A stretch of DNA of 64,000 nt from Undaria pinnatifida (Eukaryota; Sar; Phaeophyceae; Laminariales; Alariaceae), in contig JABAKD010000008.1 in NCBI GenBank assembly GCA_012845835.1, forward strand, positions 12,715,001-12,779,000, in the 5' to 3' direction. Below the pieces are notes generated by a model that was not told the DNA's origin, did no database searches, and was given only the letters and a program-made list of their open reading frames with translations. Each line of letters begins with the position of its first letter. Position 1 is the stretch's first letter. Shown here piece after piece: positions 32,361 to 42,970 of this stretch. A program made the translations under genes and the position numbers.

Positions 32361-33959
32361 CTACAGCGTTGGAATATCAGCACCATAAGAATTCACCCAA
32401 TTCACCAGTACAGAGTCATACCACGATGCAAGATACGTGTCATCACTCCAATCGTTTGAGAGATTTTGGGACAGAAACACCATGGTATCATTCCAGGTAT
32501 CCCTCAGGTCCGAGTCAGTTTGGGACAGAAGCACTAACCACTCAGATATCTCACCGTTTTCATTCTTGGCGTCCTTGGATGATCCGGTCTGGGAGGGATG
32601 AGCAATCACACGAGCCAGACAGTCCTTCTTCACGTGACCGACCTCCCCACACTTGAAACACTTCCCTTGAAACGCCGTTTTCTTAGACGAATCAGACTCG
32701 AAGTTAGACCTTGACTTGTAGTTCTGCTTCTTCGCACTCTTCTTCTCAGGCCTAGACATCAGAGCAACACTGTGTTTCTTCGGACCACCTTGAGTCTGCA
32801 AGTCGAGGTACCGTTCACGCACTTAAGTCTCCATGAACGACGGGTCATTCGGGCAGAACACCACCAGAGTTTCACGCAGAGTCTTATATTCATGCGACAG
32901 CCCCTCGAGCATCAGGTTGCACACCTCTCTGTCATCTTTCTTGACTTCCAGCATTTGAAGCGCACCAAGCGTCTCTCTCACAGATGCAAAGAAGATCGAG
33001 GGATTCTCATTCGAACGCATGCGCAGTGATTTGAGTTTCTCCTCCTGCACACGAATCTGACTCTGGCTCAACGGCAGAAAATGATCTTTCAGCACTCGAA
33101 AACCCTTGCTGAAAGAACCAGCGTGGCGAACCATAGTTTTCAGACTATCTTTCTTCAAGCAGTCGAACAGAAACCACCATGCCATCTCAGCCTGACGCAG
33201 CACACCCACACTGAATCATTTCTCCACCCAGGGGGTCAAGTCGAAACCAATGTCAGCAATCGGAATCTCAGTCTCGGAAACAAACGCCTCATACAGATTG
33301 TTGTGCCGGGCACTTAGCAGAAAATTCTGCGACCATCAGGGGTAAGACACGTCTGTCCCATCGAAAACAGGAGCCTTGGGAACTTTGAAAGGACCCCCAC
33401 CCAACTTCTCTCCTGTACCAGTAATGCCGGCCCCAGAAATCAGATTGTTTCCACTGACGACACTTTCCCACCACCTGCTCGACGGAGTAGGTTCGGGAGG
33501 AACAGAGGACTGGCTTCCGAGAGCCCTACCTACATTCCCGGGAACAAAAGACTGGCTACCTGCAGCCCCACTTCCAATCCCAATCGAACCAAAGCTTGCA
33601 GCACCAGCAGAGGAACGATTAACAGCGAATACATTAGGGTTCAAGCCTGAGCCAGCAAGGCTACTACTCCCAACGCCCATGCTGGACACGCCAAGGCCTT
33701 GGGCATCGCCGCCCGTACCTCCCGCGGTCCTGCCAGTAGCATCATCGGTAGAATGCGTACCACCAGCATACTCTGTTCCGCCGCCTCCCGGCGCGACAGC
33801 AGACACAGAGGACTCCACTTGCTCCTTCTGTTGATCAACAAGCGACGTGACTAGAGTCGTAAGTTGGGACAACTGCGTCTCTAGGGAAACCATCCTCTCA
33901 CCAACATCCTGCGGATTACTCTGAACTCGGCCATCCGCAGGTGTCTCCGGTTCAGCCAT
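32361..33959 (-). pseudogene. Copia A gag, interrupted by in-frame stops
   Basis: Begins MAEPETPADG at 33959, just inside the 5' LTR. A Gly/Ser-rich N-terminal half with a short coiled-coil-like start (VSLETQLSQLTTLVTSL) ends PVFDGTDVSYP before TGA near 33337. The gag core (33209-32823) has VLRQAEMAWWFLFDCLKKD, FRVLKDHFLPLSQSQI and LMLEGLSHEYKTLRE, a UBN2-type pattern. After TAA the nucleocapsid part carries a CCHC knuckle, CFKCGEVGHVKKDC (about 32615-32656). All segments share one frame. Confidence 0.9.
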
Positions 33960-34050
33960 GATGAGACAGGTTGACCAGGCCTCTCTCGTACAGCAGTCTA
34001 GTGTAGTCCAAGGGGACGACGGAGCAGTAGACACCTTTGACGCTATAGCG

Positions 34051-34562
34051 TGTTGGTAAACTCGTGGCTTCTGGGAAAAAGATGTTGTATTATTGAGCAA
34101 TTGCCCTTCTGAGACAGGTAGGCAAGGTGGAGTGAGCAGGGTGGGGGCGCTCGTGGGCGCGCACAATCTCACCCTCAGGATCACGCTATGCAACTACCCG
34201 ACCACGCATAACACAGAACACGGCCTAATGTACTTTCAGACGTGCCACAAAACCCTCGGGTTGTTGCCCGTGCCACAAACAATACCCCTAACATGACAAT
34301 AGCCCGATAGTCAGACCTACAGCGACAATGCCTGAACCTTCCTACTGGATAAGTGTCCAATGTACCACATACCAATGTACCGACATACACACCTACGGTC
34401 CATTGTATAGCTCGTACTTGTGTACAACCTACCGAAGTACCACAAAGAGTATTCCCAGAATATCCAGCATCAACTTACTACAATTGACAATTCAATATTC
34501 AAACTATCCAATCAGATGATCTACAGCAGCTCGGCCGATACACACTGCCGCTATCACTAACA
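34051..34562 (-). mobile_element. 5' LTR of Copia A (512 bp)
   Basis: TGTTGGTAAACTCG to TATCACTAACA. The last bases, CTAACA, break the CCAACA terminal repeat by one substitution. The interior edge is a 12-bp palindrome ACGCTATAGCGT (34041-34052) across the junction, similar to the one in element C. It ends against TGGGT of the chromovirus. Confidence 0.93.
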
Positions 34563-35165
34563 TGGGTGGTATCAACTATTACCGCAATTTTTTTCCCCGA
34601 CTTATCGAAGAGGCTTCCTCCGATTAACGCGCTCCTTCGGAAGGGGGTTAAGTTTGCCTTCACGCCTGCCATGGAGAAGTTGGTGAGAGAAATCTTGTCG
34701 GAGCTCATGACCCCGCCGGTCCTCGTTTTCCCTGATTGGGATGCCGTCGCCGACGGCACACACCCGTTTCACGTGTACTGCGACGCCTGCATCGACGGGT
34801 TCGGAGCCGCTCTCGAACAGGAGCAGACGGACGGCTCCATAAAACCCATCGCGTATATCAGCCGAGCTACGCTCGACTCGGAATGGCATTGAACTCCTCT
34901 CGATTTGGAGGCTGGCAGCAGGCTGGCAGCATCGTCTGGGCTCTTAAGCGCCTCCGCGGCTACCTTTGGGGCACCAAGTTTCGAGTATTCTCAGACCACA
35001 AGGCTCTGGAAAGCATAGGCAAAGTGGGGAACCACAATGCCCGAGTCCAGAGATGGCTTGAGTTACTCACCGCATTCGATTACCACCTCGAATACCGGAA
35101 AGGAAGCGCGAACGGCAACGCCGACTTCCTGTCTCGCTTGCCGGAGCCTGCCACGGAACACGACC
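34563..35165 (+). pseudogene. Chromovirus RT thumb and RNase H
   Basis: GINYYRNFFPRLIEEAS, LLRKGVKFAFTPAMEKLV and PPVLVFPDWDA (RT connection). RNase H then reads FHVYCDACIDGFGAALEQ with the first catalytic Asp, KPIAYISRATLDSEWH, a frameshift near 34890, WALKRLRGYLWGTKFRVFSDH, LTAFDYHLEYRKGSANGNAD and FLSRLP. These are standard Ty3/gypsy motifs. A stop near 34625 and the frameshift make it inactive. Confidence 0.92.
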
Positions 35166-36000
35166 GCAATGGTTCGACGAGTCTTACCCTTGTTAAGGGT
35201 GGTGGCATATACCTCATAAGGGCTTGCGGGCTGTGCACTCCTTCCTCTCCGATTCCGGGTGTCGGCTTGGGTAGGCTAATGCCCCGCACCGAAAATAATG
35301 CCTTGGGTGGGCTTCCTTTCACCCTTACCGACTTTTGCGATTTTTGCACACACGGGCCGCGTATGAGGTTTGACGGCCTTCCTACTCCTTCCAGGAGATT
35401 CGTCGTTCGTGTTTCTGCATCCACCGCCACCGTCGATAGCTCTCCCGGCCGCGGGCGGGGCTCGCGTGCAGCCGACTACGATTTCGCTTCGGTATTTGCT
35501 GTACCCACCGTGGCCAGCGAGGACTCCGCAGAAGCCCCGGCTGCCACGTCGTCAGTGGCCCAACCGACTCCTTTCCGGAGCTCGGTACAAGGGACTGACC
35601 CAGTCGAGCCCACGGGCCCGACCGCGCCCGTTCCTACCTTGCCTGGCTCTTCGGCGCCCCAGACCCCGACGCCTTTTTCAGACCGCATCTCCACTCGGAC
35701 GCGCCGGCGTTCAGCAACAGCAGCTGGTCAGGCACCCCCTGCTGTCGACTATGGCTTTGGGCCCGGCGGGCCCCCCCGGCCATCTTCCAGACGAGTTACA
35801 ACTCTGCCGCGAGCCCGACGGCCGCGGCCGGCTCCGCCCGCCGCCCTACTCTTACCGATCCACCGGCCCGCACGGTACCACTTCCGTCCGACGACGACCA
35901 CGCGGAGCCTTAGGAGCTCCTCTCCTACGGTTCACGCCTTCTTCTGGTAACACGCCGACTACGCCTACAAGGTCGGGTGCCATCGACGACGCTGCTAAAT
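35166..36000 (+). pseudogene. Chromovirus RNase H-integrase linker
   Basis: A low-complexity Ser/Thr/Pro/Arg-rich stretch. In one frame ISTRTRRRSATAAGQAPP and VDYGFGPGGPP are visible. It has no catalytic motif. Two frames stay open for over 350 codons because the DNA is GC-rich and stop-poor, so length alone is not evidence of two proteins. Confidence 0.55.
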
Positions 36001-37254
36001 TGTGGTTCGCGGATTCCGTCGCCCGTTATTCGCATGCCGATTGGAAGCGCGAACAGCACGCAGAGCCGACGTGCCACGCCACGATACGTTACATCTCTAT
36101 CGGCCGGCCTTCGGCCCTGCCACCCGACGTCTTGGCATGCTACCCCTCGCACAAGCGTCCCTCTCTCTCAGACATCCAGGAACTGGCGGGTAAGGGTCGA
36201 CTACATACAACGGACGACGACATCGTCTTACTCGTCCGTAACCCGACACTGCTGCCAACAAGGTCTGACAAACCCAACTCTGTGGGGCGAGGTGCTTGCC
36301 TGCTAAACGACGAGCCAGTTCGCATCTACGTTCCCCTGCTCATGCGCCCTTGGATCATGCAAGCTTGTCACTCGACGGCCTCTTGTCACCTTGGCACCAC
36401 GCGCACGTTGCGCATGCTGGAGCGTTTTAATTGGTAGATTGGCATGAATGTGCGCACCCGGTGGTGGCTTGCCACTGCTTGAAGCGCCAAGCGCGGAAAA
36501 CCCCACGGCTGACGGTCCGCTGGCCCATCATCACAATGCCTCTGCCGGAAGGTTCAGGTGTCGCCGTCAGTGTTGACTACTTCGGCCCCCTTCCGGTCAC
36601 ACCACGCGGCAACACCTACATCCTGCTCTTCACCGATCGCTTCAGTCGTCGGGGCGACATGTTCCCCGTCACTGCCGTTCAGTCACCGCGAAGGGTACAA
36701 CCAATATCCTGGTGAACCAATACATCCCCTTGTGGGGGTGCCCGCGCACCATACTCTCGGACAACGGACTGCAGTTTTGCTCCAAGCTTTCACAATCTGT
36801 ATATCAGCTGTTGGGTGTGCATAAGCTTGCTAAAAGCTCCTATCATCCCAACTGTAACGGGGGTGTCGAGCGGGTAAACCACACTATGGCCCAAATGCTG
36901 GCTATGGTCGTCAACGAGCGACAAGACGATTGGGACTTGCATCTGTCCCACGTAGAATTTGCTTACAATAATTCCGTCAGCGCGGCGACGGGTCTAGCGC
37001 CCAACGATTTCCGCATGGGCAGACTCCCACGGCTCCCCCTGACGGTTTTCGATCGCGCTGGTGTCGTGGGACACCAGAGTCTAGCCCGTGACCACCTGGC
37101 CTATTGCGACTTGACCACCGACCGGCAAAAGCGCGCGAACGGCATTGCCCGCGCACACCACGCCCTCACCGTTTCCCGTGTTAACCGCAGAAACTCCGCC
37201 CTCGCCGAAGCGCTGCGTCCAGCACCTAACTTCGCTATGGGTGGTTGGGCATAG
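36000..37254 (+). pseudogene. Chromovirus integrase
   Basis: DWKREQHAEPTCHATIRYI, then a zinc-binding region with HSTASCHLGTTRTLRMLERF (H-H) and, after a TAG in place of a Trp codon and a frameshift, CHCLKRQARKTPRLT. The catalytic core follows: VSVDYFGPLPVTPRGNTYIL (Asp), LLFTDRFSRRGDMFPVTAV, WGCPRTILSDNGLQFCSKL (Asp), SYHPNCNGGVERVNHTMAQM (Glu) and FAYNNSVSAATGLAPNDF. The DDE set is complete. Frame changes fall near 36435, 36700 and 37255. Confidence 0.92.
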
Positions 37255-37260
37255 GTGTAC

Positions 37261-37932
37261 AATTCTGCCTCTACCATCCGCTAGGGTGTGAAGGCGAACA
37301 CCGACGCCACGGTACTCAAGGCCAAACTCGCGCTTAACTGGACGGACCCGTACAAGATCCTGTCCGTCGGTCCCTGCTCCGCCGCCGAGACCCCGGACGG
37401 TTCGCCGCTCGGCATCAACCTCCTCTTTTTGGATCTCCCTTCCGATCTGCCCGGTTCGAACGCTCGTCGGTGTGTGGCCATCGAGCGCTTCAAACCCTGT
37501 GCCAACCCCCACGACAGCGGGGACATGCCCAAATACCTACAGGCGGGGCTGACGCAGTACGTGCTCAACAAATTTTCTAAGAAGTCCCCGCCGTACCACG
37601 TCACTGAAGACGACGTTTCGACTCCCTTCCAACGGCTGGAGGTGGAGCAGATCACTGATCATCAGTCGGTACGGGGGCGAGGTGGCGTCATCGCGGTGCT
37701 ATACAAGATGCAATGGGCGGGACTCTCCGAACCTTCCTGGGAGCAGGAAATGGACCTCCACCTCTCCCGCTCCCACATCTTGCGTTGCTGCGCCGGAACC
37801 CCGGACCAGCACCGCCAAACAAACCGCCTGTACGGCCGAATGCGGATCGGAGCGGCACAGCGCGAGCTCTCCCGCAACAACGGGGAACGTTTCCTAGCGC
37901 CGGGCTACGCCTGTATTCCCCGCGCCGATTAG
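37261..37932 (+). pseudogene. Integrase C-terminal part and chromodomain
   Basis: Starts with ALNWTDPYKILSVGPC, the GPY/F-like region of gypsy integrase. The chromodomain follows at about 37630-37760: LEVEQITDHQSVRGRGGVIA and VLYKMQWAGLSEPSWEQEMD, with the family aromatic residues in Y-K-M-Q-W and S-W-E. Chromodomains at this place define chromoviruses and can direct integration to modified histones. The frame ends at TAG 37930-37932, but the same frame continues with further recognisable protein. Confidence 0.9.
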
Positions 37933-38124
37933 CTCCGTCACTACCACGACACAGTACTTCTTAAGGGAGCCCACTTTTTGTACAAGGAAGACGATTGGTT
38001 ATGGTGGCTTGGAAAAATCAGTGCGAGCACTGCCGAGGACAAAGTATACCTGGTCCGCTTTCTGGACGACCCGGGACCGATTAAACTTCCTCTTCCCCCG
38101 GCGCGCTACACGATTTCGACGTGA
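37933..38124 (+). pseudogene. Tudor/chromo-like tail after the chromodomain
   Basis: In frame after the TAG: LRHYHDTVLLKGAHFLYKED, DWLWWLGKISASTAEDKVYL and VRFLDDPGPIKLPLPPARYT, ending at TGA. The pattern W-W-x-G-x-I, Y-x-V-x-F-x-D is that of a small SH3-like barrel (Tudor or chromo barrel). I infer a second reader-type module. The short length (63 codons) and lack of a database search limit confidence. Confidence 0.55.
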
Positions 38125-38660
38125 GCCGTACGAGGCTCTTGGTGCTTGCAAGTTCACATCGCCAGTGCGTTTCCTCGGGGAATCCAACGTAACGTAGACG
38201 AATCTCGAGGCGCGGCCGTGGCCAGTTGACTTTCAAGCCGCCACTGCTCCGCGATAGTTCTTCATTTTTTTTAGTTATGAGGTGTGAGTCTTGTTGGGTT
38301 GTTCGTAGTATTGTCTTTGGGCTGTTCGTAGTGTCCTGAGAGCCTTCGTCTGGTTTTGGGGCGGTTCTTTCCAGTTTTTTTCTTCTTGTCCTGCCGAGAC
38401 CCCTGCTCAGTGCCGGGCCAGGGTTCGGGTAAAACGCCGCTATCTGAGGCGCAGGGCTGTCGTTTTTCCGTCCTTGTTCAATTTTGCCCTGCCGACGCCC
38501 TCCTCAGCCCAGAGCCGGGGGGCGATCAGGGTACCCTGTTCGCGCGTAACGTGGTACAGGGCTATGTGCGGGTCTGTATGTCATATTTTATATTTTGTGT
38601 GTTGTATTTGTTCTCCTTTGTTTTTTCGATCAAATATTTCCCCCCCTCGCGGGGCTGTAG
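38125..38660 (+). other. Presumed chromovirus 3' untranslated/LTR region, ends unclear
   Basis: A T- and G-rich stretch with duplicated tgttcgtagt (38308 and 38329) and a duplicated 'cctgccgacgccctcctcagcccagagccgg'-like block (38390-38420 and 38491-38520). No TG...CA pair with a second copy exists in the window because the 5' LTR side is missing. Confidence 0.35.
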
Positions 38661-39400
38661 GTGTTGCCACCTTCTATCCCGGGTATTTGTCGATTCCTCG
38701 TCAAACCCCCCGCCATGCCGATGGCCCGCGGGAGGTTTTTCGCATGACTTCTCTTTTGTGTTAGCGCCTGTGTTCCCCTCCATATCGATGAGGGCTCGCC
38801 TCGCCATAGTACCTTTCTGTGGTTGGTTTGCCGTAGAGCCTTTCCTGCCCCCGAGGAAAATGAGGGTGGCGGAGCAGAGGGGCTCGGCGCGTTGCTCGCG
38901 CGCCCAGTCGGTGTAAGTGTAGTGCTCGACGCAAAAACGGAGATGGAGGTCACCAATGGGCTTGACAATGGGTTCCGGTAGTCGAGGTAGTGCTCGCAGA
39001 GCAGGAGGGGGCGGCGTGGGAGGAGGCTTTGGATCGATGGTCGGCGATGATGAGGGCAGGTTCGGTCGGGGGGTACTCGGTGGGGTCGCGGTTGAAGGCG
39101 ACGGGGTGTCGTGTGCAGCGCGGTGTTGTGTGTTAGCAGGTCGTTGGGCTGCCGGTTTGAACTCAAGGGTGGGTGCCACACCAGCGGCACGCGGCAGATT
39201 TTTGATGGGTGACTTTTGCCTTGTTGTAGGGGCTGCGTTTCTTTCAACTGCTTTTCTTCGCATGTTCCTGGCTCCATAGTCAGATCGTTAAAGGTGTGGG
39301 AGTGGGTTTTGAGGAGCCGTATCTTCGACTCATGGTCTAGTTCGTAGAACCGTAGTTTCCCCGAATCTCCCATATTTCTGCATATGCGGTTCATCAGGGT
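38562..39400 (-). pseudogene. Fragment of a second gypsy element (pre-integrase region)
   Basis: The minus frame has DLHLRFCVEHYTYTDWAREQ then RAEPLCSATLIFLGG. It parallels DWKREQHAEPTCHATIRYI of the plus-strand chromovirus at 36030-36100, preceded by a similar Pro-rich linker (PSSSPTIDPKPPPTPPPPAL). An upstream piece in another frame (KIRLLKTHSHTFNDLTMEPG) is unassigned. It lies tail to tail with the other element. Confidence 0.6.
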
Positions 39401-39411
39401 GGGCTAGTGTT

Positions 39412-39680
39412 AAGATACGGCCTCGAAAGGCCTGTAATTATCTGAATTGATATAATTTGGATGGGTTTCGTATGATTAGGTTGGCGTTGTATATTCGGGA
39501 AAGTTAGGAAACAGATCGGAGGCACGTGCCTCCGATCTCAGAAGCTATCCGGGGCTTTGGTGGAATCGAATGGAGCAACGTCTCTACGAAGGAAAAGAAA
39601 GTGAGTACTCTCCGAGGACATGCTCAATTGGCAGACCTGCAGGGGGCACTCTGTGTCTCCACCCTATAACCTTACAACCT
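39412..39680 (+). repeat. Dispersed repeat family 2, copy 2
   Basis: Forward copy of 14534-14795: gatacggcctcgaaaggcctg, tttggatgggtttcgtatg, a gatcggaggcacgtgcctccgatc hairpin, acgtctctacgaaggaaaag and gctcaattggcagacctgc, then cagggggcactctgtgtc and accttacaac. The 24-bp perfect palindrome gatcggaggcac/gtgcctccgatc (39514-39537) is notable. Confidence 0.65.
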
Positions 39681-39839
39681 ACCGAATAAATGAATAAATG
39701 CACTATTAAATACAATGAAATCTACCGCGGAACCATGGGGATTTTTTTTCACAGTACATACTATGTACAAAATATAACGACAATTTGGAAATGATGTCTT
39801 GCCAAGTTTTATTTTATCAACCTCTCCATACATCAAGAT

Positions 39840-40060
39840 CCCAAGAGCAACTGGAGAGTACCGTTCAAAAGACAAAAAATTGAGCACTCCTCGCTAGTCT
39901 CGCTCAGCCCCCATCCGCGTTCACGTCGAGGTGCGGAACGGATAAGCCAGGGTGAGGGGGGTTGGAGCCGCCCCTCGAAGACGGCGCTCGAACGAAGCGA
40001 TTCGACCGAGAAATTCAGTTTCGAAAATCCCGTACTGAGGCCGAGACGAAAAAACACTCC
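39840..40060 (-). repeat. Reverse copy of the 332-bp repeat family
   Basis: The minus strand carries ctgggcctcagt-like, gaattctcggtc-like, gaagcgc-cgtcttcg, ggggcggctccaac and cttatccgttccgcacc, then tcgacgtgaacgcggatgg, in the same order as 4080-4220. Confidence 0.65.
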
Positions 40061-41129
40061 TGGCCAATCCCTGTCCTATCAAAAACACAAATAATTTTAG
40101 ATATAGATATATGTACACACACCTGCGCTGATTTTTATGTTGTGGGTTGCGAACGTGCAGGTTATTCCTGTACAGCTAGCTCCGTCGGGCGGGGTTTTCG
40201 GCGGCTGATGTGAAACGAGTGAACCGACACGTAGCATCCTTGCACGACACAAGCATTATGACAAAAACAGAATGGTGATCGTACAGTGGCGAGTGAGGCA
40301 AGAGTGCCCCGTACGCCTGCATGCAGTGCGAGGCCGTGTGTGCGCTGGAAGAAGAAAAAAAAAAACGCCATAGCCCCAAAACTGCACCATACAGGCAATT
40401 CGAACCACAACAGCACGCGGCGACCGCGGCCAACTCGATACGGCCGTGCAACGAAACAACCTCTCCCCAGTTAGCGCAAGACGCTCGCTCGCGTCTGTAG
40501 ACGCCGGGATTGCAGGGATCGGTTGCGTGCAGCTCTTGCGATCAAAGGAATAAACACGAACCACGACCATAAGCACGATGCTGTACGTGCTAAGCCGTTC
40601 GACACGCATACAGCATGATACTCGTGCTGCCCTGAGCACTACTGCACGATTTTCCTAGGCGCTTGATAATATTGCAATAGCTCAACGCGTTTGCTACGGT
40701 AGCGGTAAAGAACTTTTTGGCTGACGTTTTCTGAACGACGGGGCTTTTAGCACCGCAGTCTCGACATAGATAAAAAACACTTGGAATTAGAGTACGAAAT
40801 TATAGGAGTTGGAAAGCGGTAAGTCCAGAGTCGTCGAAAAATGTATGTTTCCCTGGTATATATTATTGTTTTTTTCACAAATGTTTCGGTGTATCCCTAA
40901 TAAAATAGACCATAATAGGATTGTTCATCGGGACAAGACACTTTTAGTTTTCTTTAAAATCAGTTTGTAGGTTTTGTGGGTGAGGTGTGTAGACCTTTTC
41001 AAGTGAGGCGAGCCCCACAAAAAAAAATGGTGCACCTCCACCGTAGACCGTAGGTTGCTTCGATCGCCCTTTTTCGCTCGCCACAAACTGGCCCCAGACG
41101 AATTTCGACCATAAATATGGTTGGGGGGT
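40061..41129. other. No recognisable gene
   Basis: Short overlapping frames only. A C/A-run at 40352-40368 and AT-rich DNA at 40770-40920. Nothing supported. Confidence 0.4.
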
Positions 41130-41350
41130 CGTTTTTGCGGTCTTCTTCTAAAGTAGCTTCGAGTCACTCGCGCGAGTGAATCCCCTGTTTCTTTGCGGTC
41201 TTGCGATTTCGCGCTGTTTTAATTTCGCGACACGCATTCGCAATGGAATGATTAGCTACGCTGCGCCAAAAAAAAATTGCCTAGATGTGCTTCTCGTCGG
41301 TGAGCCACAGAGTCACTCGTGCAAGTGGCTCAAAGCCGGTAGTGAACAAG
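41130..41350 (+). repeat. Dispersed repeat copy 2 (partner at 3430-3690)
   Basis: gagtcactcgcgcgagtgaa, cgcaatggaatgattagctacg-tgcg, ttctcgtcggtgagccacag and agtcactcgtgcaagtggct correspond in order to blocks at 3440-3690. The following 41351-42640 holds no gene that I can recognise. Confidence 0.5.
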
Positions 41351-42653
41351 GGGAAACCCCGCATACCGCCGCCTGGGTCTTACGTCGACCTCAGGCAGCA
41401 CCCGGTTTCTCCGAAACGCAAATAAATGAGAAAACGCCTCTGGGCACGTACTACAGTAAGAGGTGCCCAAAGCACTCCCAACATAATAACCCAAACACGA
41501 TAATTAGTATACTAAGAAACGAGAAGTTTGTTCTGCCCTCCGATAGCAATGCACACAGTACTTTTAATAGTCACCCTTGAGCCACGAGATAATATAATCA
41601 ATTGCCGCAGCTCACGCTTTACCGATTGTTTTCTGTCTTGCTTGAAAGGCGCGTATATAAACGCTATCATCGAGGGGAACTACGCGCAACACCTAGCGTG
41701 GTCAACACTCCTGCTAAAAAAAAAAAACCGTACGGTTTTCACCGTTATCACCACCTATCCCACGTGTGTGAAACCTTGACGCCCGCAAAAAAATAAAGCC
41801 GAGCCAAGCCAATCCCAGATCACATGGACATGCTTGCGTGCGCAGCACGCTAAGCGGGCGGGCAAAACATAGCCAACCTTAATACATCCCGCGAGCACCA
41901 TCAAGACCCCTTGCACCCCTCCCCGCGCCCCCTACGTTGGACACTACCTCACGCTAGAGAGAGCCTCGTTTTCTCGTGCCCCCGAAATTCCAAAAAGAAT
42001 ATTTTGTTTTTCGTAGAGAGCTTATATTTTGCCAGCAGCCCGAGGTGGCGAATTCGGACAATTGGGTTTTTAGAAAAACAAACACAAACAAAAATATGAA
42101 CAGAGATTATATAAAAATTAAACCAGGGTACGAAGCAGAAATGGGCTTCTCCTTTGCACCACCGTAACGCTATTGACCACCCCAACAAATATAAAGCCCC
42201 GCCTCACGTAAAGAAAATAAAAGACAAAACAGTTTCTACGTAGCCGTTCTGCCTGCAACTTTTTTCCTTTTACTGCTGCAAGAATCATTCACACTATTTC
42301 CAAGTAGTTTCCCTCCCCACAACATGCACGCAGTCAGTTCTCAAGGCGTTGGCGATCCACGATAGTCACAAATGTCTCCAAAGTTCTCACCCACCAGGAC
42401 CCGAGGCCTCTCCAATGGAAAACCCAATTTCGCCACAACGGGAGGGCATAATTATTACTGTAGTATACTTTGACACCGCGGGGTGAAGATGAACACCAGA
42501 GGTCCAGCATGCGTCCTATATGGACCTTGCACTAATGCTAGCTACAAGAGTTTACCTAACAAGTTGGTCGCCCGGATCTTTGGGGCGGTGGGCTGTTCGC
42601 GTTCGCGAGCAGAAAGCACGTCCTGGTCGGATCGAGGTACGGGCGTAGACCCA

Positions 42654-42690
42654 GCCCAAACCCTAACCCTAACCCTGACCCCAACCCGGA
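42654..42690 (+). repeat. Interstitial telomere-like repeat (CCCTAA)
   Basis: The stretch ccaaaccctaaccctaaccc tgaccccaacc contains two to three perfect CCCTAA units plus variants. It lies just 3' of the Eaf6-like gene. A second short run is at 44281-44311, in the intron of that gene. Confidence 0.7.
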
Positions 42691-42970
42691 CCCAAAACGG
42701 GCGAGAATCTCAGCTGCGTCGCTTTTGGATATTTTATTATTATTCCGATCTGCTGACCACCATATAGCGCTCGGCCAACGAGAGAACGTAAAACCTACTC
42801 TCCGGGCGACCACATTATTAGGTCTTCTGAGCAACCATTACCACCGATAACGTTTTCCTATATCCAGAGTTGTCCTTTTTTTTGCGCTTTACACTATTGC
42901 TACATACCACCACCATTACCAACCACCTTTCTGCATTTTTTCTGCTCTTGCATCACAATACCACTACCCA

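Larger units (their letters stand above)
28144..34562 (-). mobile_element. Copia element A: near full-length, decayed
   Basis: Two direct 512-bp LTRs (28144-28655 and 34051-34562) flank gag, protease, integrase, RT and RNase H in Ty1/copia order on the minus strand. The LTRs differ at eight positions that I can count. Gag to integrase keeps one frame from 33959 to 30630 but carries four in-frame stops of mixed type. The RT and RNase H parts are further frameshifted. The right flank TGGGT (34563-34567) has its duplicate at 9940-9944 in reverse, not at 28139-28143. Confidence 0.95.
34563..38124 (+). mobile_element. 3' half of the Ty3/gypsy chromovirus
   Basis: Resumes the RT exactly where the 9940 half stops (RALMG + GINYYRNFF). 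RT thumb and RNase H, a long Pro/Arg linker, integrase, chromodomain and a Tudor-like tail follow. The last in-frame stop of the polyprotein is TGA at 38122-38124, if the earlier TAG at 37930 is read as decay. A 3' LTR should follow, but I cannot define its ends between 38125 and 38660. Confidence 0.92.

Noticed and set aside
30630-33959. In-frame stop codons in Copia A read as an alternative genetic code or recoding
   Set aside because: The interrupting stops are TGA, TGA, TAA and TAG with no shared context, and true frameshifts occur downstream. Decay fits better.
35370-36437. A second long protein overlapping the 34736-35950 frame
   Set aside because: Both are frames of one GC-rich linker. 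Only the segment after about 36000 has integrase motifs.
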